In this document: positions 32,186-40,777 of the stretch, piece after piece
Layout of the letters: each line of letters starts with the position of its first letter
How positions within the stretch are numbered: the stretch's first letter is position 1
Origin: an uncultured Eubacteriales bacterium
Lineage (GTDB): Bacteria; Bacillota; Clostridia; Christensenellales; UMGS416
Reading direction: 5' to 3'
DNA: 64,000 bases
NCBI GenBank assembly: GCA_900542005.1
Contig: UQLW01000015.1
Location: forward strand, 1 to 64,000
Notes under the pieces: generated by a model
Told to the model about the DNA's origin: nothing
What the model saw: only the letters and a program-made list of their open reading frames with translations
Database searches by the model: none
Made by a program: the position numbers and the translations under genes

Positions 32186-34294
32186 ATGAACATCCCCGTA
32201 GAATATCTGGTTGTACTGGGTTTGATCGTATTGGCTCTTGCCTACATCGCCTTCAACTTCTTCCGCATTAAGAAGATGAAGGAAGGGACGGCGGAGATGA
32301 TGGAAATGGCTGCGATTATCCGTAGCGGCGCATCCATGTTCCTGAAAACGGAGTTCAAAACGATCAGCATCGTTGTGGTCGTAATTGCAGCGGCGTTTTC
32401 GCTGTTTGTCGAAGCAACCAGCGGCATCACCTTTATTCTGGGCGCCTGCATGAGCAGCATCGTGTGCATTCTGGGGATGCGCAGCGCTACATATGCCAAC
32501 GTGCGTACAGCCAACACGGCGCGCGAATCCCGATCCATCGGCGCGACGGTCAAGGTAGCGCTCTGCGGCGGCAGCATCAGCGGCCTGAGCGTGCAGGCCT
32601 TCGGTATGCTGGGCCTTATCCTTGTGCTGCTGATCTGGGGGAACCCGGTACAAGGCGAGGAGGGACATGGGCTGATCGCTAACCTCTCCTGCAATGCGGC
32701 GATTATGCGCATTTCCACCTATTCGCTGGGGTGCTCCATTGTCGCCATGTTCAACCGGGTGGCTGGCGGAAACTATACCAAGGCGGCGGATATTTCATCC
32801 GATATCCTGGCCAAGCTGCGCCACGACCTGCCGGAGGACGACAGCCGGGTGCCGAACGTTATCGCAGACTTTATCGGCGATAATGTAAACGATATTGCCG
32901 GCAACTGCTCAGATCTGCTGGAAAGCTTTGTGGCGACCCTCTCGGCCTCTATGATGATCGCCTCCTTTGTGCTCAAGGACAGCGCGGTTTTTGCCAACAG
33001 CCTGATTTTCCCCATTGCGCTGGCTGGGCTTGGCCTGCTGGGCTGCCTGGTGGGCCTGGGCTTTGCCGCTATCCGGAAGATGGGCGATAACCCCTCCAGG
33101 GAGCTGAACCTGGCGACATGGATTTCAGCCGGCGTGACGCTGGCGCTGAGCCTTATCCTGTCCTATCAGATGTTCGGCGGGCAGGCTGAGCTGCCGGCCG
33201 ACTTCAAGCTGGGCTGGATTTCGCCCTGGATTTCCACGCTGCTGGGCATTGTCAGCGGCGTGGCCATCGGCGCGATTACCGAATACTACACGAGCACCGA
33301 TCATAAGCCGACCCGCCAATTGGCTGAAATGGCCACGGAAGGCGAAGCCTTTGTCATTACAAAGGGCGATGCCGTGGGCTCCCGCTCCTGCCTGCTGCCC
33401 ATCCTGCTCATTGGCGTGTGCCTGTTCGTTTCCGGGTGGCTGTGCGGCACCTATGGCATTGCTATTTCCGCGTTGGGCATGCTGTCCTTCGTGGGCGCTA
33501 CCGTGTCTATCGACGCCTTCGGGCCCATTGCAGATAATGCCGGCGGCCTGGCCGAATCCTGCCATCTGGACGCGGACATCCGCGTCATCACCGACAAGCT
33601 GGACGCCGTGGGCAACACGACTGCGGCGGTGGGCAAGGGCTTTGCCATTGGCTCCGCAGCCTTTGCGACGGTTTCCCTGATCGTTTCCTATGTGCAGAAT
33701 TTCCCCGTGGGACAGCAAGTGCTGGATTTTGCCTCCTATGTCGTGGTGGCCGGCGGCATTATCGGCGGCGCGCTGGTGGAATACTTCTCCGCCATGCTTA
33801 CGGATAATACCATTGACGCCGCTAAAATCATGGCCGATGAAGGGGATAAGCTGCTATCCATCCCCGGTGTGCTGGAGGGTAAGGTCAAGCCTGACTATAA
33901 CAGGATGATCCAGACCGCGACCCAGGAGGCCCTGCGTAAGATGGTGGTTCCCTCCGTGCTGGCCCTTCTGGTCCCGGTGGCCGGCGGCTTCCTTTTCGGC
34001 GTCGAGTTTGTAGGGGGCATCCTGATCGGCGCAACCATCGTGGCGATCCCCCGGGCCATTTTCATGGGCAATTCCGGCGGCGCCTTTGACAACGCCAAGA
34101 AGTACATCGAAGGCGGAAACCTGGCGGGCCATGGCAAGAAGAGCCCCGCCCATAAAGCCGCCGTGACCGGCGATACGGTGGGCGATACCCGGAAGGATGT
34201 GGTTGGCGTGGCCTTGGATATCTTTATCAAGACCATGTCCACCGTCGCCAATACGCTTGTATCCGTATTCTCCCGGTTCACCCTGTTCAAGTAA
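32186..34294 (+). CDS. hppA: Membrane-bound ion-pumping pyrophosphatase, K+-dependent type
   Basis: Integral membrane pump (about 16 helices) that hydrolyses PPi to export Na+ and/or H+. It is 702 aa. The catalytic loop YTKAADISSDILAK, the EDD motif and DNVND with DLLESF near residues 230-245 are recognisable but diverge from the usual GDNVGD. GNTTAAVGKG at 476-485 has alanine at 480 and glycine at 483, the marks of the potassium-dependent class, most of which pump sodium. ATG 32186 is chosen because GGAAGG precedes it and the protein then starts with its first helix; an in-frame ATG at 32114 lacks a ribosome site. Confidence 0.93.
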   Translation: MNIPVEYLVVLGLIVLALAYIAFNFFRIKKMKEGTAEMMEMAAIIRSGASMFLKTEFKTISIVVVVIAAAFSLFVEATSGITFILGACMSSIVCILGMRSATYANVRTANTARESRSIGATVKVALCGGSISGLSVQAFGMLGLILVLLIWGNPVQGEEGHGLIANLSCNAAIMRISTYSLGCSIVAMFNRVAGGNYTKAADISSDILAKLRHDLPEDDSRVPNVIADFIGDNVNDIAGNCSDLLESFVATLSASMMIASFVLKDSAVFANSLIFPIALAGLGLLGCLVGLGFAAIRKMGDNPSRELNLATWISAGVTLALSLILSYQMFGGQAELPADFKLGWISPWISTLLGIVSGVAIGAITEYYTSTDHKPTRQLAEMATEGEAFVITKGDAVGSRSCLLPILLIGVCLFVSGWLCGTYGIAISALGMLSFVGATVSIDAFGPIADNAGGLAESCHLDADIRVITDKLDAVGNTTAAVGKGFAIGSAAFATVSLIVSYVQNFPVGQQVLDFASYVVVAGGIIGGALVEYFSAMLTDNTIDAAKIMADEGDKLLSIPGVLEGKVKPDYNRMIQTATQEALRKMVVPSVLALLVPVAGGFLFGVEFVGGILIGATIVAIPRAIFMGNSGGAFDNAKKYIEGGNLAGHGKKSPAHKAAVTGDTVGDTRKDVVGVALDIFIKTMSTVANTLVSVFSRFTLFK

Positions 34295-34326
34295 GCGGCG
34301 AGGCGGCGCTGATCCCGCTCTATAGG

Positions 34327-34372
34327 CAAATGGAAAGGGGCAGGGACACTTGTACCTGCCCCTTTCCATTTG
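34327..34372 (+). terminator. Long hairpin ending the pyrophosphatase transcript
   Basis: An 18-bp perfect stem from 34327-34344 with 34355-34372 (CAAATGGAAAGG... and its complement), 10-nt loop. No T-run follows on plus, so it may act by stability or with the next hairpin. Confidence 0.7.
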
Positions 34373-34378
34373 TCGAGC

Positions 34379-34406
34379 CAAAAAAGAGAGCGGTTATCCG
34401 CTCTCT
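34379..34406 (-). terminator. Terminator of galE
   Basis: AGAGAGCGG (34385-34393) and CCGCTCTCT (34398-34406) with loop TTAT; the plus-strand A-run at 34379-34384 gives a U-tract on the minus strand. Confidence 0.88.
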
Positions 34407-34423
34407 TGGATATGTCCTTATGG

Positions 34424-35434
34424 CTAGTAGCCCAGCACCTTTTTGCGCTCCACATCGGTCCAGCGCAGGGCGTCGGCAATTCCTTCCTCAATGCTTTTTT
34501 CCGCATGCCAGCCCAGCAGCCGCTGCGCGCGGTCGGCGTTGGCATAGGCGCCTGCCACGTCGCCGGGGCGGGGATCGGCTTCGGCTACATTGAGCTTCCG
34601 GCCGAACACCTTCTCAAAGGCGGCCACCAGCTCCTTGACGGTGACGCCGTTGCCGGTGCCCAGGTTGATGGGCAAAAAGTCAGCCCCTTCAGCCTCCATG
34701 GCGCTGTCGAATTGCTCCACAGCCTTAACGTGGGCGCGGGCCAGATCCCAGATATGGATATAGTCGCGGATCCCCGAGCCGTCCCGGGTGGGCCAGTTTA
34801 CCCCGGTTACGGTGAATACGGGGTCTTTGCCCAGAGCGACGTTCACCATCTTGCCCAGCACATGGGAGGGATTGGGGTCATAGGGGCCCGTGCGCATCAT
34901 GGGATCGGCGCCGATGGGGTTAAAATACCGCAGGGCGATCCCCTTGAGCGCGGTAGCGCGGCACATATCCTCCATCACCATCTCCATCATCACCTTGGTG
35001 CGGGCATAGGGGCTGGAAGGATCCTTGGGCGCGCTCTCGGTGACCATGAAGCTATCGGTGCTGCTGTTGCCGTAGATAGACGCGGAGGAGGAGAAAATCA
35101 GCCGGCGGCAGCCCAGCTCATCCAGCGTCTTGAACAGCTCCAGGGACTTGACCACGTTTTCATGATAGTATTTGTAAGGCTCCCGGACCGATTCGGGCAC
35201 CACGATGAGCGCGGCAAAATGGATGCAGGCCGCGATATCGGGATGGTCGGAGAAAATCTGCTTGATAAGATCGGTATCAGCGATATCGCCCTGGTAGAAA
35301 ATGCGGCCCTTTGTGAATTCACGGCGGCCGTTCACCAGGGAATCCAGGATAACGGGGGTATGGCCGGCCTCGATGAGCGCGGTTGAGGTGGTGGAGCCGA
35401 TATAGCCGGCGCCGCCTGTGACCAATACTTTCAT
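34424..35434 (-). CDS. galE: UDP-glucose 4-epimerase
   Basis: Interconverts UDP-glucose and UDP-galactose, the last Leloir step and a source of cell-surface sugars. It is 336 aa of the extended short-chain dehydrogenase family: NAD-binding GGAGYIGS at residues 7-14, catalytic YARTK (Tyr/Lys) and FNPIGADP before the sugar-binding region. The start ATG 35434 has AGGAGG upstream; a longer frame to 35527 crosses the promoter. It is monocistronic, with its own promoter and terminator; no galK or galT is nearby. Confidence 0.95.
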   Translation of the reverse strand: MKVLVTGGAGYIGSTTSTALIEAGHTPVILDSLVNGRREFTKGRIFYQGDIADTDLIKQIFSDHPDIAACIHFAALIVVPESVREPYKYYHENVVKSLELFKTLDELGCRRLIFSSSASIYGNSSTDSFMVTESAPKDPSSPYARTKVMMEMVMEDMCRATALKGIALRYFNPIGADPMMRTGPYDPNPSHVLGKMVNVALGKDPVFTVTGVNWPTRDGSGIRDYIHIWDLARAHVKAVEQFDSAMEAEGADFLPINLGTGNGVTVKELVAAFEKVFGRKLNVAEADPRPGDVAGAYANADRAQRLLGWHAEKSIEEGIADALRWTDVERKKVLGY

Positions 35435-35467
35435 GGCGCGTTCCTCCTGATAAATTTGGATAGCCCT

Positions 35468-35496
35468 ATTGTACTTGATTCCCCGGGAGAGCGCAA
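35468..35496 (-). promoter_or_regulatory. Promoter of galE
   Basis: Minus strand TTGCGC (35496-35491) and TACAAT (35473-35468), 17-nt spacer. It is back-to-back with the T-box promoter, whose -35 starts 24 bp away. Confidence 0.72.
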
Positions 35497-35520
35497 GTGA
35501 AGAAAAACACAAAAATACCG

Positions 35521-35549
35521 TTGACAACCGGGTGCGGCTCTGCTAGAAT
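35521..35549 (+). promoter_or_regulatory. Promoter of the isoleucine T-box operon
   Basis: Consensus TTGACA (35521-35526), 17 nt, TAGAAT (35544-35549). Confidence 0.88.
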
Positions 35550-35555
35550 AAGGAA

Positions 35556-35820
35556 AACTTCGCTAAAGCTGAGGCATGGATGGAGACGGGAAGGCCATGA
35601 TGCGTCCCAAGAGAGCCGGTGTTTGGTGTAAACCGGCGGCGCAGGGCCCAAGCCTATCGCTCCTGAGCCGAAGCCCTGAAAGCATGAGTAAGGGCTTCCG
35701 GGTGGTCCCGATATAGGCCAGGGGCGTGTATGCGCCCTGACGAGCGGCCGTATTACGGCAATTTGGGTGGTACCGCGAGAGATAAACCTCGTCCCAGCAG
35801 GGACGGGGTTTTTTATTTTA
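35556..35820 (+). promoter_or_regulatory. T-box leader, specifier ATC (isoleucine)
   Basis: A tRNA-sensing riboswitch that allows transcription when uncharged tRNA binds. The T-box sequence AATTTGGGTGGTACCGCG is at 35760-35777. The terminator arms are CCTCGTCCC (35787-35795) and GGGACGGGG (35800-35808), then a T-rich run. Stem I shows GGATGGAGAC and AGAGAGCCGG... with a GGTGTAAACC apex. The specifier is read as ATC at 35656-35658, because it is followed by N-CTCCTGAGC just as TTC is followed by N-CTCCGGAGC in the Phe T-box at 57340. Ile fits the citramalate synthase in the operon. Confidence 0.88.
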
Positions 35821-35842
35821 TCCTTAAAGGAGGTAGACGCAC

Positions 35843-37495
35843 ATGAACCTGCTGTCGCGATTTGTGACCCGGGTGGAGTATGAAAACCAGGAGGATTTTG
35901 AGAAAAACTATCAGATCCTTGTACCGGAGAAATTCAATTACGGATTTGATGTGGTGGACGAGATGGCGCGCCTTGCACCCGATCAGCGGGCGTTGGTATG
36001 GACGAATCCCCAGGGAGAGGAGAAAATCTATACCTTTGCCCAGATCAAGGAGGGATCGGACCGCGCGGCCAACTACCTGCGCGGGCTGGGGATCGGCAAG
36101 GGCGACAAGGTTATGCTGATCCTGAAGCGCCATTATGAATACTGGTTCATCCTGGTGGCGCTGCATAAGCTGGGTGCGGTGGCGATCCCCGCCACCCACC
36201 TGCTGACGGAGAAAGATATTTCCTACCGGGCCAATGCGGCGGGGGTGAAGATGATCGTCTGCACGGCTGAGGGCGAAGTGGCGCAGCATGTGGAAGCGGC
36301 GATGCCAAAATCCCCCACGGTGGAAAAGCTGGTGATGGTTCGCGGCGGAGCCCGCGCGGGTTGGTTCAGCTTTCACGAGGGGTGGTTGGCAGCCTCGCCG
36401 AAGCTGGAGCGCAGGCCCGAGGACGATACCACAAGCTCAGATATGATGCTGCTGTACTTTACCTCCGGCACCACCGGCATGCCCAAGATGGTGGGCCATG
36501 CCACCGCCTATGCCCTGGGGCATATCACCACCGCCAAATACTGGCACAACAACCTGGACGGCGGGCTGCACTTCACGATCTCGGATACCGGATGGGGAAA
36601 GGCCGCCTGGGGAAAAATCTATGGCCAGTGGCTGGCGGGTACTGCGGTCATGGTCTATGATTTTGACAAATTCGTGCCTGCGGAAATCCTTCATATCATG
36701 GAAAAATATGGCGTGACCACCTTCTGCGCGCCGCCGACCATGTATCGCTTCATGATCCGTGAGGATCTGAGCAAAATCGATTTTTCCCAGCTGACCTATT
36801 GCTGCACGGCCGGCGAAGCGCTGAATCCCGAGGTGCATCATCAGTGGAAGCGGGCCACGGGCATGTCCATCCACGAGGGCTATGGCCAGACGGAGACCAC
36901 GCTGACCGTATTCAGCTCCATCTATGATACGCCGGTACCGGGCTCCATGGGGCGCACCAGCCCGGCCTACGACATGGATGTGGTGGACGAGGACGGCGTG
37001 CATTGCGAGGCTGGCCAGGTGGGCGAGATCGTCGTGCGCACGGACCGGCGGCTGCCGGCGGGGATCTTCCTGGGCTACTATCAGAACGAAGAGCTGACCC
37101 GGGAGGCCTGGCACGACGGCCTTTATCATACCGGCGACACGGCCTGGCGGGATGCCGACGGCCTCTTATGGTATGTGGGGCGTACCGACGATATCATCAA
37201 AACCTCCGGCTACCGGGTGGGCCCCTTTGAGGTGGAAAGCGCCCTGATGGAGCATCCGGCGGTGCTGGAGACGGCGATCACCGGAGTACCGGACCCGATC
37301 CGGGGGCAGGTCATCAAGGCCACCATTGTGCTCAATAAGGGCTATACTCCCTCAGAGGCGCTGGCCAAGGAGCTTCAGGATCACGTCAAGCGTACCACCG
37401 CGCCCTATAAATATCCCAGGGTGGTAGAATTTATCGATGAAATGCCCAAGACCATATCGGGTAAGATTCGCCGGGTGGAGCTGAGAAATCGCTAA
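35843..37495 (+). CDS. AMP-forming acyl-CoA synthetase (acetyl/medium-chain type)
   Basis: ANL-superfamily enzyme that makes an acyl-CoA from a carboxylate, ATP and CoA through an acyl-AMP. It is 550 aa. Motifs: P-loop YFTSGTTGMPK near residue 204, GYGQTETT near 345, the YHTGDTAWRD core motif, and a C-terminal GKIRR carrying the adenylation lysine. It resembles the medium-chain (MACS/ACSM) group more than classical acetyl-CoA synthetase. AAAGGAGG precedes the ATG directly after the Ile T-box, and cimA follows 10 nt after its stop, so it should serve isoleucine synthesis. The acid could be acetate, propionate or 2-methylbutyrate. Confidence 0.88.
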   Translation: MNLLSRFVTRVEYENQEDFEKNYQILVPEKFNYGFDVVDEMARLAPDQRALVWTNPQGEEKIYTFAQIKEGSDRAANYLRGLGIGKGDKVMLILKRHYEYWFILVALHKLGAVAIPATHLLTEKDISYRANAAGVKMIVCTAEGEVAQHVEAAMPKSPTVEKLVMVRGGARAGWFSFHEGWLAASPKLERRPEDDTTSSDMMLLYFTSGTTGMPKMVGHATAYALGHITTAKYWHNNLDGGLHFTISDTGWGKAAWGKIYGQWLAGTAVMVYDFDKFVPAEILHIMEKYGVTTFCAPPTMYRFMIREDLSKIDFSQLTYCCTAGEALNPEVHHQWKRATGMSIHEGYGQTETTLTVFSSIYDTPVPGSMGRTSPAYDMDVVDEDGVHCEAGQVGEIVVRTDRRLPAGIFLGYYQNEELTREAWHDGLYHTGDTAWRDADGLLWYVGRTDDIIKTSGYRVGPFEVESALMEHPAVLETAITGVPDPIRGQVIKATIVLNKGYTPSEALAKELQDHVKRTTAPYKYPRVVEFIDEMPKTISGKIRRVELRNR

Positions 37496-37505
37496 GGAGT
37501 CAAAG

Positions 37506-39080
37506 ATGGCAACCATCGAAGTGCTGGATTCCACCCTTCGGGATGGCGCGCAGGCCCCGGGGATCAGCTATTCCCTGCAGGATAAGCTGAAGATCATCGG
37601 CCTGCTGGACCGCCTGGGCGTGGATCTGATCGAGGCGGGCAATCCGGCCTCCAATCCCAAGGATGCGGAGCTTTACCGTCGCGCTGAACGGCTCAGGCTG
37701 AAGCGCGCGCAGCTGGCGGCCTTTGGCATGACCTGCCGCGCGGGAATATCGCCCCAGGAGGATCCGGCTATGGCGGCCCTGCTGGCGGCGGATACGGCTG
37801 TGGTGGTGCTGGTGGGGAAGGCGTCAGCCGACCAGGTGCGCCGGGTGCTGCAGACGGATTTGGCGGAGAATCTCCGGATGATTGAGCAAAGCTGCCGGTA
37901 TCTGGCGGAGCGGGGCCGGTCGGTGATATTTGACGCCGAGCATTTCTTTGACGCCTGGTCCGACGATCCCGGCTATGCGCAAGCGGCCCTGCGGGCGGCG
38001 CTGGCCGGTGGGGCGCGCTGCCTCTGCCTGTGCGATACCCGGGGCGGCGCGCTGCCCGATGAAATCACAGCGGCGGTCTCATCCGTCCGGCAGGGCTTCC
38101 CCGGCTGCACCATCGGCATCCATACCCACGACGACGGCGCGCTGGCCGTGGCCAATACCCTGCAGGCCGTGCGGGCCGGGGCCAGCCACGTGCAGGGGAC
38201 GCTGCTGGGCTATGGCGAGCGCTGTGGGAATGCCAACCTTGCTTCGGTGCTCTCCAATCTGATGCTGAAAATGGACTTCCAGGCCCTGCAGGGGCAGGGG
38301 CTGCAGGAGCTGACGCCCATCTGCCGGCAGGTGGCGGATTTGGCCAACAAACGCCTGCCCGATACCCAACCCTTTGTGGGGACGGCTGCCTTTTCCCATA
38401 AGGCGGGGCTGCACATTGACGGCGTACTGAAGGACCGGGAAAGCTTTGAGCATATCCCGCCTGAAGCTGTAGGCAACCGGAGGCACTTTGTGGTCAGCGA
38501 GGTGGCGGGCCGCAGCCTGATGGCCCGGCGCTTGGGCGGGGACTACACCAAGGACAGCCCGGAGGTGGCCGACATGCTGGCCCAGGTAAAGGAAAAGGAA
38601 GGGCAGGGCTACCAATATGAGAACGCCCAGGGCAGCTTTGAGCTGATGGCGGCCCGGGTGCTGGGCCGGTATCAGTCCTTCTTTACGCTAAAGCAGTTCT
38701 CCATCCTGACCCAGCGGGGTAAGGGCGGGGAGCAGGCGACCCATGCCACCGCGATGATCAAGATAGAGGTGGACGGCCGCAGCGAGATCACCGCGGCGGA
38801 AGGGAACGGCCCGGTAGACGCCCTGAACCGCGCCCTGCAAAAGGCGCTGCGGGTCTTTTACCCGGCGATCGACAGCATCCGCCTGACGGATTATAAGGTT
38901 CGGGTGATCGATTCCGAGGCCGGAGCGGCCGCCTCGGTCCGGGTGCTGATCGAGTTTACCGATGGCAGGGAGATCTGGAATACTGTGGGCGTATCCACCG
39001 ACGTGATCGAAGCCTCCTGGCTGGCGCTGGTGGACGGCGCGGAGGTAGCGCTGATGCATCGGGGCGCGGAGGACGGCTGA
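37506..39080 (+). CDS. cimA: Citramalate synthase
   Basis: Condenses pyruvate with acetyl-CoA to (R)-citramalate, the threonine-independent entry to isoleucine. It is 524 aa, the length of the long CimA class. The N-terminal HMGL-like TIM barrel begins LDSTLRDGAQAPGISYS, with metal site GIHTHDDG and SHVQGTLLGYGERCGNANL; the C-terminal LeuA-dimer regulatory domain from about 400 is where isoleucine feedback occurs in relatives. Opening residues and length separate it from 2-isopropylmalate synthase. The Ile-specific T-box upstream independently supports the assignment. AAGGAG precedes the ATG. Confidence 0.94.
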   Translation: MATIEVLDSTLRDGAQAPGISYSLQDKLKIIGLLDRLGVDLIEAGNPASNPKDAELYRRAERLRLKRAQLAAFGMTCRAGISPQEDPAMAALLAADTAVVVLVGKASADQVRRVLQTDLAENLRMIEQSCRYLAERGRSVIFDAEHFFDAWSDDPGYAQAALRAALAGGARCLCLCDTRGGALPDEITAAVSSVRQGFPGCTIGIHTHDDGALAVANTLQAVRAGASHVQGTLLGYGERCGNANLASVLSNLMLKMDFQALQGQGLQELTPICRQVADLANKRLPDTQPFVGTAAFSHKAGLHIDGVLKDRESFEHIPPEAVGNRRHFVVSEVAGRSLMARRLGGDYTKDSPEVADMLAQVKEKEGQGYQYENAQGSFELMAARVLGRYQSFFTLKQFSILTQRGKGGEQATHATAMIKIEVDGRSEITAAEGNGPVDALNRALQKALRVFYPAIDSIRLTDYKVRVIDSEAGAAASVRVLIEFTDGREIWNTVGVSTDVIEASWLALVDGAEVALMHRGAEDG

Positions 39081-39137
39081 TGCCCATAGGCACGGTCCCC
39101 GTTGGGGCCATCAACAAACAACGCGAGGTACAGCGGT

Positions 39138-40514
39138 ATGAAAAAGCTTTTTTACCGGCCGGAGGGCGCAGTCTGCGCCGATTTTATCCCCTTTTGCGAG
39201 GGCGGCGCCTTTGAACTCTTCTACCTTCGGGACTGGCGGGACGAGGCGGCCTTTGGCCGGGGCACCCCCTGGTACCGGATCAGCACCGATGACTTTCTGC
39301 ACTATAGGGAGCACGGGGAAGCCCTGGCCCGGGGAAGCGAGCAGGAGCAGGATCTCTTTGTCTTTACCGGCAGCGTCATAGCGGCGCAGGGGCGATACCA
39401 TATTTTCTATACGGGCCATAACCCCGATTTCCCGAGCCAGGGAAAGCCGGCCCAGGCGGTCATGCATGCGGTGAGCGAGGATATGGATCACTGGGTTAAG
39501 CGGCCGGAGGATACCTTCTACGCCGATGCGGCGCGGTATGATCCGGATCATTTCCGCGACCCCTTTGTATTTTGGGATGAAGAGGCCGGGCTATATCGGA
39601 TGCTCCCGGTGGCACGCCGCCGGGAGGCGAACTATAACGCCGGCTTTACGGCCCAGTATACCTCCAGCGACCTTGTCCGATGGGAAGAGGCAGAGCCGTT
39701 CTGGGCGCCGAATCTGTATAACACCCATGAGTGCCCCGACCTGTTCCGGATGGGGCGGTGGTGGTATCTGGTGTTCTCCGAATATTCCGATACCCGGCGC
39801 ACCCGGTATGTGATGGCCGACAGCCTGCAGGGGCCCTGGCGCATGCCGGCCGACGATTGCTTTGACGGCAAAGCCTACTATGCGGCCAAAACAGCCCAAC
39901 GCGGCGGAAAGCGGTATCTGTTCGGCTGGATCGCCACACGGTCGGGCAACAGCGACGACGGAGCTTGGGAGTGGGGCGGCAGCCTGGCGGTGCATGAGCT
40001 GGTGCAGCGGGAAGACGGCACGCTGGGCTGCCGGATGCCGGAAGAGCTGGAGCCGGCATGGTCGCCGGCGGAGCGTTTGGCGGAGATAGCGCTGCCCGGC
40101 GCCGGAGGCAAGGATGAGCGGCTGCTTTTTACCGGTTGCGAGGGTTGCTGGCGTGTCGATATGGATCTTACCTTTGAACCGGGCGCCTACAGCTTCGGCT
40201 TGGCCTTTGGGCAGGACTTTGCCACAAGGCATGGTTATAAGCTGGAGTTCCTGCCGGGAGAGGGGATCGTGCGCTTTGGCGCGGTGACCCGGGCGCTTGA
40301 GAGCGCCGACCTTTACCGGCGCATCCCGATGGCGGCCGGCGCGCCCCTTCATCTGACGCTGATCGCTGAGGGGGAGGTGCTGGTGCTCTATGCCGGGGAT
40401 CAGGCGCTGAGTATCCGCCTATGCCAGCCACGCGGGGGAGACCTATCCCTGTTCTGCGTGGGCGGCGGCCTGAAGGCCAGGGATATTACGCGCTATTTGC
40501 TATCGCAGGAATAA
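39138..40514 (+). CDS. GH32-like beta-fructosidase family protein
   Basis: Two-domain glycosidase-like protein, 459 aa: five-bladed propeller then a C-terminal beta-sandwich from about 320. RDPF begins at residue 140 (stabiliser Asp141), and ECPDLF at 198 supplies the general acid Glu198 of GH32. The usual N-terminal WMNDPNG box is replaced by a segment ADFIPFCEGG, whose Asp may be the nucleophile. No signal peptide, so substrate would be intracellular fructosides or related sugars. ATG 39138 is preceded by GAGGT; an upstream in-frame ATG lacks one. It follows cimA by 57 nt and may be read from the same promoter. Confidence 0.8.
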   Translation: MKKLFYRPEGAVCADFIPFCEGGAFELFYLRDWRDEAAFGRGTPWYRISTDDFLHYREHGEALARGSEQEQDLFVFTGSVIAAQGRYHIFYTGHNPDFPSQGKPAQAVMHAVSEDMDHWVKRPEDTFYADAARYDPDHFRDPFVFWDEEAGLYRMLPVARRREANYNAGFTAQYTSSDLVRWEEAEPFWAPNLYNTHECPDLFRMGRWWYLVFSEYSDTRRTRYVMADSLQGPWRMPADDCFDGKAYYAAKTAQRGGKRYLFGWIATRSGNSDDGAWEWGGSLAVHELVQREDGTLGCRMPEELEPAWSPAERLAEIALPGAGGKDERLLFTGCEGCWRVDMDLTFEPGAYSFGLAFGQDFATRHGYKLEFLPGEGIVRFGAVTRALESADLYRRIPMAAGAPLHLTLIAEGEVLVLYAGDQALSIRLCQPRGGDLSLFCVGGGLKARDITRYLLSQE

Positions 40515-40559
40515 GCGGCGGCGGCCGACATGCCGGAGGCTCCCTGCCGGAGGCGGATT

Positions 40560-40586
40560 CGCCGGGCTGATGCCCGGCGTTTTTTT
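40560..40586 (+). terminator. Terminator after the GH32-like gene
   Basis: Perfect 8-bp stem CGCCGGGC (40560-40567) and GCCCGGCG (40572-40579), loop TGAT, then seven T residues. Confidence 0.93.
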
Positions 40587-40734
40587 CCCCTTTTCAGCAG
40601 AAGGAGCGGAAAGCGGCCCATGGCATGAACCGACGCGCATCGTCTACAGGCGGCGGGCGTACGGACCAATAAAAAACAGAACCGCATTTTCTTTTGCACG
40701 AGCATAGTCTCTGCCTGGAAGATGTGCTATAATA

Positions 40735-40759
40735 CCTTGGTATGGTATTTTCTAAGAAA
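40735..40759 (+). promoter_or_regulatory. rnf promoter with overlapping dyad
   Basis: An extended -10 box, TG-C-TATAAT (40735-40743), has only a weak -35. AATACC (40741-40746) and GGTATT (40754-40759) form an inverted repeat around the start point; ATACC-TT-GGTAT at 40742-40753 is a second dyad inside it. This looks like an operator for a repressor. Confidence 0.6.
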
Positions 40760-40777
40760 CGAAAAGGATGACAGGTG

